A stretch of 64,000 nucleotides of DNA from assembly GCA_965232485.1 (NCBI GenBank), contig OZ246975.1, forward strand, positions 2,728,001 to 2,792,000. Reading direction: 5' to 3'. A model generated the notes under the pieces. The model made no database searches. It was not told the DNA's origin and worked only from the letters and a program-made list of their open reading frames with translations. This document shows, one piece after another, positions 27,973-35,873 of this stretch. Made by a program: the position numbers and the translations under genes. This DNA comes from VXPQ01 sp965232485. Its GTDB lineage: Bacteria > Bacteroidota > Rhodothermia > Rhodothermales > VXPQ01. The first letter of the stretch is position 1; every line of letters starts with the position of its first letter.

Positions 27973-28263
27973 ATGTCCAGACGCACACGCAGAACCCATA
28001 GCCCTTCGTTCAAGGCGAAGGTAGCCCTCGCCGCCATCCGCGGCGACAGCACGCTGGCCGAACTCGCCGAACGCTTCGAGGTGCACCCGAACCAGATACA
28101 GTCGTGGAAGAAGCAACTTGCGGAGAGCGCCGAGGAGGCGTTCGTCCGAAGCCGCAACGTTCCCGACGAACGCGACAGGAAGATCGAGGCGCTCCACGCG
28201 AAGATCGGGGAGCTATCCATGGAGAAGGATTTTTTATCGAAGGCGCTCGGTCGCGGCCTGTAG
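27973..28263 (+). CDS. IS3-family transposase OrfA (helix-turn-helix)
   Basis: A DNA-binding subunit of 96 residues: MSRRTRRTHSPSFKAKVALA, then GDSTLAELAERFEVHPNQIQSWKKQLAE. This is the HTH_Tnp_1 pattern, followed by a leucine-zipper-like coiled coil (KIEALHAKIGELSMEKDFLSKAL). Ribosomes that stay in frame stop at 28263. A slippery heptamer at 28230-28236 would let a fraction continue into orfB, giving the fused OrfAB transposase spanning 27973-29105. Confidence 0.92.
   Translation: MSRRTRRTHSPSFKAKVALAAIRGDSTLAELAERFEVHPNQIQSWKKQLAESAEEAFVRSRNVPDERDRKIEALHAKIGELSMEKDFLSKALGRGL
28230..28236 (+). other. programmed -1 frameshift site (T TTT TTA)
   Basis: The heptamer TTTTTTA is in the correct X XXY YYZ phase for orfA (codons GAT TTT TTA). 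A -1 slip there continues as ATC GAA GGC and reads directly into orfB (IEGARSRPVAERKARIN). Frameshifting is the known way IS3 elements make OrfAB. Confidence 0.75.
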
Positions 28264-29105
28264 CCGAGCGCAAGGCGCGGATCAATCGTTCGCACTGCTT
28301 GCCTGTCGTTCGGCAATGCGCGCTTCTGGCGCTGAGCCGCTCCACGGCGTACTACCGCCCCCGGGGCAAGAGCAAGGAGAACCTGTTTCTTATGAAGGAG
28401 ATAGACCGCATCTATATGGATCGTCCCACGAGCGGCTCGCGCACCATAAAGAGCCTGCTCGAGGCGAAGGGGCATACGGCGGCGCGCAGCCGCGTCGCAC
28501 GCCTCATGCGCCTTATGGGCCTTATGGCCATCTACCCGAAGCGGCGCACGTCCTCTCCCGGGACAGGACACAAGATATACCCCTACCTGCTCAAGACCAT
28601 GACGATCGACAAACCCGGCCAGGTCTATGCGGCGGACATTACGTTCATCCCTATGGCGAAAGGCTTTCTGTATCTCGCAGCCGTAATCGACTGGCATAGC
28701 CGCAAGGCGCTCGCCCACCGCATCTCGAACACGATGGACGCAGGTTTCTGCGTCGAAGCGGCAGAGGAAGCCATTGTCCGCTACGGCGCCCCGGATATCT
28801 TCAACACGGACCAGGGGGCGCAGTTCACCTCCGAGGCGTTCACCGGCGCGCTGAAGGCGCACGGGGTGCGTATCTCCATGGACGGCAAGGGCCGCTGGCT
28901 GGACAACGTGTACGTGGAGCGCTTCTGGCGCAGCCTGAAGCAGGAAGAAGTCTACCGGCGCGCCTGCGACTCCGTAAGCGAGGCCAGAAAGAGCGTCGCC
29001 GACTACATCCGCTACATCAACGAAGAACACCCGCATCAGGGCCTTGACAATATGACGACGACGTACGTATACTACAGACGAAAGCCGCTGACCAAGGCGG
29101 CGTAA
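28236..29105 (+). CDS. IS3-family transposase OrfB (DDE integrase core), via -1 frameshift
   Basis: The catalytic half of the IS3 transposase; the same phase is open from 28104. It contains an HTH_21-like region (MKEIDRIYMDRPTSGSRTI) and a retroviral-integrase fold. The DDE residues are in AADITFIP (D), FNTDQGAQFTS (D) and VERFWRSLKQEEVY (E), with the usual spacing and an intact K/R after E. It ends PLTKAA. All catalytic residues are present, so the element could be active. Confidence 0.92.
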   Translation: MEGARSRPVAERKARINRSHCLPVVRQCALLALSRSTAYYRPRGKSKENLFLMKEIDRIYMDRPTSGSRTIKSLLEAKGHTAARSRVARLMRLMGLMAIYPKRRTSSPGTGHKIYPYLLKTMTIDKPGQVYAADITFIPMAKGFLYLAAVIDWHSRKALAHRISNTMDAGFCVEAAEEAIVRYGAPDIFNTDQGAQFTSEAFTGALKAHGVRISMDGKGRWLDNVYVERFWRSLKQEEVYRRACDSVSEARKSVADYIRYINEEHPHQGLDNMTTTYVYYRRKPLTKAA

Positions 29106-29217
29106 CCCACCGCAGCCCTGCACCTGAAACGACCCGGACTAACTGTCCGAATTTCCCGAACCACTTCTGACGCCCTCTAAGTATTTTTCATTGTGCAAGA
29201 GAGTGCGTATTCTTAAA

Positions 29218-29270
29218 GGATACTCTGATTAAGTCGGATGGCGGGCAGTCCGCGCGGATTCGCAAACCAT
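29218..29270 (+). repeat. dispersed repeat, copy 6 (end fragment)
   Basis: GGATACTCTGATTAAGTC matches the terminal inverted repeat of the full copy (identical to the reverse complement of its right end for 18 bp). It then diverges within about 30 bp. It lies between the IS3 element and the CDF gene. Confidence 0.65.
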
Positions 29271-29341
29271 TCGGTCGTTGCAAAAACCGGGGAGCGTTGG
29301 TCAGGGCGCTCCCGCCCACGATACTTCTACCGTCTGCGAAG

Positions 29342-30286
29342 ATGACGTCAACGAATACCAGCGACTCTCCCGATTCCCGTTCGGCCGGCCGGTCCGGCGT
29401 CGTAGCGGCCCTGATTCTGATCGGCGGTTACATGTTCGTCGAAGCGATCGCCGGCTTTCTCGCAGGCAGTCTGGCCTTGTTAGCCCACGCCGGTCATATG
29501 CTCACGGATGTGGCGTTCCTCGCGCTTGCCTTGATCGCCATGCGTTTTTCGGGTCGGTCCACAGCGGAACACACGTACGGTTTCCACCGCATCGAGGTCA
29601 TTGCCGCGCTTGTCAATGCGCTGGCGCTTTGGGGCGTCTCCGTCTGGGTGTTCATCGAGGCGTACCGCCGCTTTTCGGCAGCGCTGGAAGTGGACAGTCA
29701 GCTCTTCCTGATCGTGGCTTCGATCGGAATGGTCGTAAACATTGCGGCTGTGGCGACGCTGCACGGTTCGGCCCGGCAGAACGCCAGGCTGGAAAGCATC
29801 TTTCAGCATATGATCACCGACCTGCTGGGGTCTGTGGTCGTGGTCGTCGCAGCGGTGCTGATTTGGGCGTTTGGCTGGCATGCGGCCGATCCGGTCGTGG
29901 CCATGTTGATCGGCGTTTTAATCCTGATGAGCACTTGGCGCCTGTTGTCCAATGTGGTCGACGCGCTGCTCGAAGGTACGCCGGAGCATATCGACCTCTA
30001 CGCCCTCTGCTACAGTCTTGAGGAACTCGAAGGGGTGACCGTGATCCACGACGTCCACTGCTGGTCGCTGGCGCCCGGGTACGTGGCCCTGACGGCGCAC
30101 ATACTGGTGGAGCCGGGCTACGAAAACGACGGCGGTCACGAATCCCTGCTGGACAAGATCCGCGATATTGCATACGACGAGTTCGACGTCCAGCACATTA
30201 CGGTGCAGCTGGAAACCAACGCGAGCCGCTGCCGCGAAGCGCATCACGTCGATCACTTGATTGCCACGGCGCGGGAGTCGAGGTAG
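29342..30286 (+). CDS. cation diffusion facilitator (Zn/Co/Cd efflux, CzcD/ZitB type)
   Basis: An inner-membrane proton antiporter of 314 residues exporting divalent metal. Six transmembrane segments are visible. The metal-site motifs are HAGHMLTD (residues 49-56, HxxxD) and HMITDLLGS (about residue 155). Between the membrane core and the C-terminal cytoplasmic domain is EGTPEHIDL. The regulatory domain carries VIHDVHCWSLAPGYVALTAHI and ends in a His-containing tail. ATG 29342 is chosen over 29297 because it precedes the standard soluble N-terminus. It is probably functionally related to the nearby RND efflux genes, but transcribed separately. Confidence 0.93.
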   Translation: MTSTNTSDSPDSRSAGRSGVVAALILIGGYMFVEAIAGFLAGSLALLAHAGHMLTDVAFLALALIAMRFSGRSTAEHTYGFHRIEVIAALVNALALWGVSVWVFIEAYRRFSAALEVDSQLFLIVASIGMVVNIAAVATLHGSARQNARLESIFQHMITDLLGSVVVVVAAVLIWAFGWHAADPVVAMLIGVLILMSTWRLLSNVVDALLEGTPEHIDLYALCYSLEELEGVTVIHDVHCWSLAPGYVALTAHILVEPGYENDGGHESLLDKIRDIAYDEFDVQHITVQLETNASRCREAHHVDHLIATARESR

Positions 30287-30332
30287 CGTTAGCGGGGTCC
30301 AAAAGCACATTTTCGACAACCACATTCGCGCC

Positions 30333-30408
30333 GCGTCGGAGATTTCCGACATGGAATCGCAGAATCCGGCGAATCGGTTGGTTTCGGAGCGCCGCAGTCT
30401 TGCAGGTT
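30333..30408 (-). pseudogene. relic of a multiheme cytochrome 3' end
   Basis: On the minus strand this segment can be read, with one frameshift, as ETNRFAGFCDSMSEISDA. The intact cytochrome gene at 34182-35840 has ETDRFVAFYDSMSDISGI at its 3' end. The DNA match extends over about 75 bp. It appears to be the remnant of a lost paralogue or a small duplicated piece. Confidence 0.6.
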
Positions 30409-30445
30409 ATGGCGTCATATATCCTGCAAGGGTCTTACGCAGGCC

Positions 30446-30895
30446 TTACGCACGAACCTTCGCGTCTATGTCCGGATATTCCTCTGTTTCGAGGAAGCGG
30501 GAAGTAAAATCCGCCGAAGGCGCCGGACACGCAGCGCTTGCTCCAAACCAGCGATAGCGGTTGCGGGCGAAAAAACGGTAGACGGGATCCCGCAGGAACC
30601 GCGGGATAGCCAACGCAACGACAAAGACCGGCCAGGGAAAGCGCAGATATCGGGTGACGCGAAGGGCCGCGGAGGAAGCGGTGTGCACGCCGTCTTCGTC
30701 CACAAACACCATGCTGTCGGGAAGCGCCTCAAAATCGATTCCGGGGTCGGCCAAAGCGATGATGCGGCGGGCCGCGGGGGACTGGAGGCGCGCGAAGCGA
30801 AGATGCTTTCGCTTGTCCCGCTCTGCGGTCCGACGAACGGCCGCGTTGCAGAAGTTGCAATCGCCGTCAAACAGGATAACGGGGCGGGGCGGCAT
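30446..30895 (-). CDS. DCC-family thiol-disulfide oxidoreductase (DUF393)
   Basis: A protein of 149 residues with the diagnostic VILFDGDCNFCNAAV at its N-terminus (DxxCxxC, Cys13 and Cys16). RFARLQSPAARRII, DSMVFVDEDGVHTASSAAL and RYRWFG follow later. This is the standard layout of DCC (DUF393) proteins, predicted thioredoxin-fold redox proteins whose substrates are unknown. In many Bacteroidota these lie near HTTM (gamma-carboxylase-like) proteins; one is encoded about 2 kb downstream on the other strand. Confidence 0.88.
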   Translation of the reverse strand: MPPRPVILFDGDCNFCNAAVRRTAERDKRKHLRFARLQSPAARRIIALADPGIDFEALPDSMVFVDEDGVHTASSAALRVTRYLRFPWPVFVVALAIPRFLRDPVYRFFARNRYRWFGASAACPAPSADFTSRFLETEEYPDIDAKVRA

Positions 30896-31121
30896 GAGTG
30901 GGTCTATCAGGTTTTCTGAACGCGCGCTGCCGGGGGCCTCACGCGGTCTGTGTCCCCGGCGACGCTATGGTTCCTGCGCAGTGCGTTCCGGCGAACAGGC
31001 CCAGTTCCGAAACGCGTCCGGGGCCTCGCGCCGCGGAGCGCAAAATACCGTTGCCTTGCGGGCGTTCGGGTCAAAACGACCGCTTGACTATGTACTGCGC
31101 TTTCCGCAGTATGTTCTGTAA

Positions 31122-31436
31122 GGATACGCTGATAAAAACCACTTCGCTCAGCGTTTCGTTTTCGCGCGTAATAAGCCGGAGTGCTTCGAGGCCGTGAAAG
31201 CCGCGGCGAAGGCGCGGAAAGGCTTTTCGCGCTTGGTTGCCGGGTGCGGTTCCCGGCCAGCGCGTGGCGTGTGTTCGCCCTTTTGCGCATGGAAGCGGCG
31301 CGGGGAGATTGCGGGGGGCTTGTCTCAAGACGTCATGATGGCGTCGTTGAAATCAGCGGAAAGCACTGCGGATTCGCGGCGCCGCGAGCGCGACGCGCCC
31401 CTCGCAGCCTCTGATATTCGCGTATCTGATCAGGGC
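31122..31436 (+). repeat. dispersed repeat, copy 7 (both ends, with internal insertion)
   Basis: The left end is GGATACGCTGATAAAAACC, then ACTTCGCTCAGCG. After about 150 bp of unrelated sequence (31180-31330) the core resumes with GTCATGATGGCGTCGTTGAA and AGCACTGCGGATTCG. The right end is CTCGCAGCCTCTGATATTCG, then CGTATCTGATCAGGG. It is longer than the 263-bp copy because of the insertion. Confidence 0.7.
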
Positions 31437-31452
31437 TTTTTCAGATAATTTC

Positions 31453-31481
31453 TTGACAAATAATATTTTTTTTCATATCTA
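31453..31481 (+). promoter_or_regulatory. consensus-like sigma-70 promoter
   Basis: TTGACA (31453-31458) and TATCTA (31476-31481) are separated by exactly 17 bp, 52 bp upstream of the ATG at 31534. An alternative TTG start at 31453 would lie inside the -35 box, which argues for the downstream start. Confidence 0.6.
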
Positions 31482-31522
31482 CCACGCTATGGGCGCATTC
31501 GAAACAAGCAAGTCAAATTCAA

Positions 31523-31531
31523 GGGGGGGGG
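31523..31531 (+). repeat. G9 tract in the ribosome-binding region
   Basis: Nine consecutive G lie 2 bp before the ATG at 31534 and act as, or overlap, the Shine-Dalgarno sequence. Slippage here would change spacing rather than reading frame. Confidence 0.7.
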
Positions 31532-31533
31532 TC

Positions 31534-32649
31534 ATGCCATACGATGAATCCACGCTAAAATCGCAGTCCGTGCGTACGTCATCCGTAGTTTCTGAGTCGA
31601 CCGATTTGTCGCTGTTCAGGAAAGGTTTGACAGGCTTCGCCCGTTCCGCAATTGTCCGTGTCTTCCAGGCTGCGGGGTTTTTATTGGCCGTGTCCGCGTT
31701 GGCAGCTGTGCTGGCGTACGCACAGACATCGAAAGAGGCGTCCTCCTGGCCAGCCGCGAATATGGAAGGCGTTGCGGCGTCCGATTCTCCTTCGGGGCCG
31801 GAATTCATTGCGATGGCGGGCATTGCGGCGCCCTATGACGATGACGACGACGGGGACGATGACGACGATGGGGATTATGACGACGACGGGGACGATGACG
31901 ACGACGGGGACGATGACGACGACGGGGACGATGACGACGATGGGGATTATGACGACGACGGGGACGATGACGACGACGGGGACGATGACGACGACGGGGA
32001 TTATGACGACGACGGGGATTATGACGACGGGGACGATGACGACGACGGTTCGTCTACGATCTTGGGTGCGCCGCAATCTTTACAGTCTACTATCGGCAAT
32101 GCCCAAGCCACTTTGTTCTGGCAGGCTCCGCATGGCAGCGGATCAGAGATTACCGGCTATGCCTACCGGAAGAAGGAGCGAGGCGGCGCTTTCGGCAGCT
32201 ATGCGGACATTCCGCAGAGCGGGCCCGGCGAGCGGAATGCCGACAGTTACATGGTGATGGGCCTGGTCAACGGCATGGAGTATGTCTTCCAGGTTGCCGC
32301 GCAAGATGCGCTCGGCAGAGGACAGCCCGCTGAATTGCGTGTCTTTTTGCCCTTGGGGGTGAGTGCGGAGAATGGGGAAGTACCGAACGAGGCGGCGCTT
32401 TCGGGCAACTATCCGAATCCGTTCAATCCGGAGACGACGATCCGCTATTCGTTGCCCCAGGCGGGGGAAGTGCGTCTGGGGGTGTACGACATGCTTGGTC
32501 AGGAGGTGGCGTTGCTCGTCGACAGCGCGCAGCCTGCGGGTTGGCATGCGGTGCGCTTTGATGCAGGCGATTTGCCGAGCGGCTCCTACGTCTATCGCTT
32601 GCAGGCGGCGGAGAAGGTTGTCGTACGGACCATGACGCTCGTCAGGTAG
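31534..32649 (+). CDS. secreted Asp/Gly-repeat protein with fibronectin-like and type IX sorting domains
   Basis: A protein of 371 residues. After a cytoplasmic-looking N-terminus, a hydrophobic segment (about 43-63, FLLAVSALAAVLAYAQ) serves as signal or anchor. Residues about 101-171 are repeats of the DDDDDGD and DYDDDGD type, extremely acidic and likely to bind calcium. A fibronectin type III-like domain spans about 180-265 (SLQSTIGNAQATLFWQAP to VFQVAAQDALGRG). The C-terminus (about 287-371) is a Por/type IX sorting domain: LSGNYPNPFNPETTIRYSLP, RLGVYDMLGQEVALLVD, GSYVYRLQA, ending VVRTMTLVR. It is expected to be exported through the outer membrane by type IX secretion. Function unknown; adhesion or calcium binding is inferred. 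Confidence 0.85.
   Translation: MPYDESTLKSQSVRTSSVVSESTDLSLFRKGLTGFARSAIVRVFQAAGFLLAVSALAAVLAYAQTSKEASSWPAANMEGVAASDSPSGPEFIAMAGIAAPYDDDDDGDDDDDGDYDDDGDDDDDGDDDDDGDDDDDGDYDDDGDDDDDGDDDDDGDYDDDGDYDDGDDDDDGSSTILGAPQSLQSTIGNAQATLFWQAPHGSGSEITGYAYRKKERGGAFGSYADIPQSGPGERNADSYMVMGLVNGMEYVFQVAAQDALGRGQPAELRVFLPLGVSAENGEVPNEAALSGNYPNPFNPETTIRYSLPQAGEVRLGVYDMLGQEVALLVDSAQPAGWHAVRFDAGDLPSGSYVYRLQAAEKVVVRTMTLVR
31834..32047 (+). repeat. coding tandem repeat of GACGATGACGACGACGGG type
   Basis: About 214 bp of 18-bp and 15-bp units built from GAY codons and GGG/TAT codons. The near-identical DNA units make copy number likely to vary between strains; units are multiples of three, so variation would keep frame. 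Confidence 0.85.
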
Positions 32650-32694
32650 GCTTGGCCCCGGGGCGATCCGTTCCTTGCAGACGAGGTTCTGCGA

Positions 32695-34095
32695 ATGAAT
32701 GTCCGGCAGCATCTTTCGCAACCGGTCGACGCAGCGCCGTTGGCTCTGTTCAGGATGCTCTTCGGCATACTGATGATGTGGGAGGTGGTACGCTATTGGC
32801 GGCGCGAACGCATTGAGCGATATTATGTAGAACCTGAATTTTTTTTCAGTTTCATTGACGGTCTGCCCACGTTTGGCGGCGGAATCTACGTCATATTTTT
32901 CGCCATGTTCGTGGCGGCGTTTTTTCTATCTACAGGTTTTCGCTACAGGCTGGCGGCTATCGCGTTTTTTATACTCTATACGTATGTTTTTCTCATTGAC
33001 AAGACGCATTACAACAATCATTATTATCTGATTTGCTTGCTGGCGTTATTGTTTTCGGTCACCGATGCGAATCGACGTTTCTCGCTGGATGCGCGCCGGA
33101 AGGCGACGCCATCGCAAGTGCCTCGCTGGCAAATTTTCATCTTCCAGTTTCAAATAGTCGTTGTTTTTCTGTACGCCGGGATCGCGAAAATCAATGAGGA
33201 CTGGTTGGCTGGCGAACCCGTACGGGCATGGCTCAGAAACCGGACAGACTACGTCCTTCTGGGGCCGCTTTTTACTCATGAGTGGTTCGTTTATTTCTAT
33301 GCTTATATGGGATTGGCGCTGGACATATCCATCGCATTCCTGCTATGCTGGAAGCGAACCCGACTCATGGCGTTTCCATTGCTCCTGGGTTTCAATTTCA
33401 TGAACTGGTGGTTCTATGACATCGGGATATTTCCATACCTTGCTGTTGCGGTCTACGCGCTTTTTCTTGACCCCGATGCGCTTAGGCGTTGGCTGCGCTG
33501 GGAATTGACGCTCGCGCGGGCGGACGCCGCAGACGACCGCACTGCAAATCCGGCGTCCCTGCAACGCTGGATATTCAGGTTTGCGCCTCGCGAGCGGCCG
33601 CTTGGAAATTACCGGCTTCAATCTGTCGCTGGCGCATTTCTGTGCGGCTTCGTCTGCCTGCAAGTTTTCTACCCGTTACTCCATTTCGCTATTCCGGGAA
33701 ACGTAAGCTGGACGGAGGAGAAGCATTATTTCGCGTGGCATATGAAACTCAGGGATAAGGACGTGGAGGAGATCCGCTTCTTCACCATCGCCGAGCGGGG
33801 CGTCGAGCGAGAATTGTCGACAAGCGCTCTGACCAGGCGGCAACGACAAAAGATGGCCAGTCGGCCGCACATGATCATCCAGTACGCTCGCTACCTTGGA
33901 GACAGGCTCGAAATGGAAGGAGAAGATCGTAACGTGCATGTGCGCGCAATCGTGACGCTCAATGACCGGCACAGGGGGCGTCTGATTGACGAACGGATCG
34001 ACCTTTCGCGAGAGAAATACCGGCGGTTCGCTCACAACGACTGGATCGTTTTGGAACCCGAAGAACGCCTGGCGCCAGGGGGGCGACGGAATTAA
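32695..34095 (+). CDS. HTTM-domain membrane protein (vitamin K-dependent gamma-carboxylase-like)
   Basis: A polytopic inner-membrane protein of 466 residues. It resembles the HTTM part of gamma-glutamyl carboxylases: an N-terminal DAAPLALFRMLFGILMMWEV, YYLICLLALLFSVTDANRRFSLD, then FLYAGIAKINEDWLAGEPVRAWL (about residue 165) and LGFNFMNWWFYDIGIFPYLA. The soluble C-terminal half starts after WTEEKHYFAWHMKL (about residue 340). Bacterial members are mostly uncharacterised; carboxylase activity here is inference only. It starts 45 bp after the type IX-sorted protein on the same strand, so co-transcription is likely and that acidic protein might be related to its function. Confidence 0.82.
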   Translation: MNVRQHLSQPVDAAPLALFRMLFGILMMWEVVRYWRRERIERYYVEPEFFFSFIDGLPTFGGGIYVIFFAMFVAAFFLSTGFRYRLAAIAFFILYTYVFLIDKTHYNNHYYLICLLALLFSVTDANRRFSLDARRKATPSQVPRWQIFIFQFQIVVVFLYAGIAKINEDWLAGEPVRAWLRNRTDYVLLGPLFTHEWFVYFYAYMGLALDISIAFLLCWKRTRLMAFPLLLGFNFMNWWFYDIGIFPYLAVAVYALFLDPDALRRWLRWELTLARADAADDRTANPASLQRWIFRFAPRERPLGNYRLQSVAGAFLCGFVCLQVFYPLLHFAIPGNVSWTEEKHYFAWHMKLRDKDVEEIRFFTIAERGVERELSTSALTRRQRQKMASRPHMIIQYARYLGDRLEMEGEDRNVHVRAIVTLNDRHRGRLIDERIDLSREKYRRFAHNDWIVLEPEERLAPGGRRN

Positions 34096-34181
34096 CAGGA
34101 AAGCGGCGCATATGCAAAAGCGCCGGCAGGGACGAAGCGGGCATGCAACGATAGCGCGGGGGCGCTGATACAAGGCGGTAA

Positions 34182-35840
34182 TCAAGGCTCGGATACGACG
34201 ATTTCCGTCGAGGCGAGAGGTATGCCGGATATGTCCGACATGGAATCGTAGAATGCGACGAATCGGTCGGTTTCAGGGGCGGCGTAGTCTGCAAGGTTCC
34301 GGGCCCACCGGTAGCCGATCGGCTGATACCAAAGCGAGGCCTGGACCGTAAAGGGTCCCTGCTGTCCGCTCACATCGACGATATAGCGCACGGCGTCGGT
34401 TCCTCCCGTAAAATCGGCGTCCTCCCTTGCCCGTCCATGCACCGCTATATCCTCGGATGCGGACGCTTTGTCGAATCCCCGAGGCAGCAGTCGGTTGTCC
34501 TTGACGTACCGCACCGCCTGCAAAAGTCCCGTCGTCACCTGACCCTGCGTATCGACCATCACGGACTCGTAGATCTGCACCTGATCGCTTTGCGTGATTT
34601 CCCGGTAATGGGGTTCGTACCGAGCCGGATCCGTGTCGTTGTCGTTTTCCGGGATTTCGCCCGTGGGCCGGATAGCGCCGGATTCGAAAACAGGCGCTCC
34701 GTTCCGGTCGCGCACCGTAAAATGAATCCAGCTCCTGCGCGAAGGATATCCTGTCGGAAGTTTATGCCCGGCCAGGTTTTCAATGCGCACCTCGACATGT
34801 AACGCGTCCTGCGCCCGTTCGGCGCTTTCTATCGAGATGCGCGCGGTGTTTGTCTGTAAATGATGCTCGGTTTGCCGGGCCGTGGCCTCCAGTTCGTTCG
34901 GGAGGGCTTCCACGCCCAGGTCGGCCCGGTACCGGTTGAGCATCCGAAGCATAAAGAAGTTGCCTCCCTGAAATACATGCCGGGAAACGCCGGTTCGCTC
35001 CTCGCCCAATACCGAGGAGATGATTGTGGTGTCCTGCACGACGGGCATGTGGCAGGACTGACAGCTTTGTTCTTCGCGGTACGCGCTATGGCGCCATTCC
35101 AGATACGGAACCTGTTCGGGCAGTTCGCCCACGACCTCCCCCGAGGGGCCAAGGGCTTCCGTAAACAGGGTATGACAGGTTGCGCATATTTCAGACTGTT
35201 GAATATGGCGCGATTCCACTTGCCGAAATCCCGATGCGGAATGCATGACGGCGCTGAGCCCGGCGTCCACGTCGTAGGGGCCGAAAAGGATTCGTTGCTC
35301 CATGGGCGTTTCCGTATCGATGGCGAATCCGCCATTGAAGCTTTCCGGATCGCCCAGATTGTCGTCGGCGATCTGGTGGCATACGGTGCAGGAAACGCCG
35401 TCGGCGGCCAGACGGTCGGTACGGTGCGTCGTTTCGCCGATCGGCAGGTGCGCAAAAACCTGGCCGAGCTGGTTTGCCGCCTGGGCCTCAAAGCGGGACA
35501 TAGGCATATGGCAGGCGGCGCATTCGTCTTCAATGTGGGCTGCCGCCTCCGGGTGATCCATGGTTTCTCGCCGCACGGCGGCTTGCCAGTACGGGTCGCG
35601 GGCCGAATTGGCCATCATGGAAGCGCGCCAGTCCGTACCGATCGAGATGTCCTCGCCGGAAGGCGCGATCAGATTGCTATGACAACTTATGCAGGCGGCG
35701 CCGGCGCTGAACAAGTGCGGGTCGTCGGGTCGGGAGGAAGCCTTGCCTGTCGTCTGCGGGGACGCAGGGAAGAAGAGCGGATGCGCGAACGCCAATCCTG
35801 CCGCAGCAGCAAGGATAACCCAAAAAAGTTTTCTGCTCAT
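34182..35840 (-). CDS. pentaheme c-type cytochrome
   Basis: An exported protein of 552 residues with a signal peptide (LFWVILAAAAGLAFA) and five CXXCH heme-attachment motifs. They start at about residues 50 (CISCH), 107 (CAACH), 151 (CTVCH), 219 (CATCH) and 260 (CQSCH). The motifs and spacing recall cytochrome c554/NrfB-like multiheme folds. The C-terminal half (about 330-552) has no heme and looks like a beta-sandwich (ISIESAERAQDALHVEVRIE, HKLPTGYPSRRSWIHF). It probably transfers electrons in the periplasm; partners are unknown. It follows the cytochrome-barrel gene by 33 bp on the same strand, so the two probably work together. Confidence 0.87.
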   Translation of the reverse strand: MSRKLFWVILAAAAGLAFAHPLFFPASPQTTGKASSRPDDPHLFSAGAACISCHSNLIAPSGEDISIGTDWRASMMANSARDPYWQAAVRRETMDHPEAAAHIEDECAACHMPMSRFEAQAANQLGQVFAHLPIGETTHRTDRLAADGVSCTVCHQIADDNLGDPESFNGGFAIDTETPMEQRILFGPYDVDAGLSAVMHSASGFRQVESRHIQQSEICATCHTLFTEALGPSGEVVGELPEQVPYLEWRHSAYREEQSCQSCHMPVVQDTTIISSVLGEERTGVSRHVFQGGNFFMLRMLNRYRADLGVEALPNELEATARQTEHHLQTNTARISIESAERAQDALHVEVRIENLAGHKLPTGYPSRRSWIHFTVRDRNGAPVFESGAIRPTGEIPENDNDTDPARYEPHYREITQSDQVQIYESVMVDTQGQVTTGLLQAVRYVKDNRLLPRGFDKASASEDIAVHGRAREDADFTGGTDAVRYIVDVSGQQGPFTVQASLWYQPIGYRWARNLADYAAPETDRFVAFYDSMSDISGIPLASTEIVVSEP

Positions 35841-35873
35841 GGCCGCATTTTCCAGTGAGATACGGGACGACGG

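Larger units (their letters stand above)
27881..29169 (+). mobile_element. IS3-family insertion sequence, apparently intact
   Basis: The element is about 1.29 kb. Its imperfect terminal inverted repeats are CAGAGGTGGTTCGGG at the left and, on the other strand, CAGAAGTGGTTCGGG at the right, with matching GGACAG 6-7 bases further in. It carries two overlapping frames typical of IS3, with orfB in the -1 phase relative to orfA. I see no clear target-site duplication, so the exact ends may be off by a few bases. Confidence 0.9.
30896..31533. other. long intergenic region with repeat copy and promoter
   Basis: From 30896 to about 31120 I see no gene or clear structure. A large dispersed-repeat copy fills 31122-31436. 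It is followed by an AT-rich stretch with a consensus-like promoter (31453-31481) and a run of nine G (31523-31531) that forms the ribosome-binding site of the next gene. Confidence 0.55.

Noticed and set aside
31834..32047. Asp/Gly tandem repeat as a CRISPR or non-coding satellite
   Set aside because: Units are 15-18 bp, contiguous and in frame within a protein that has a signal segment and a sorting domain.
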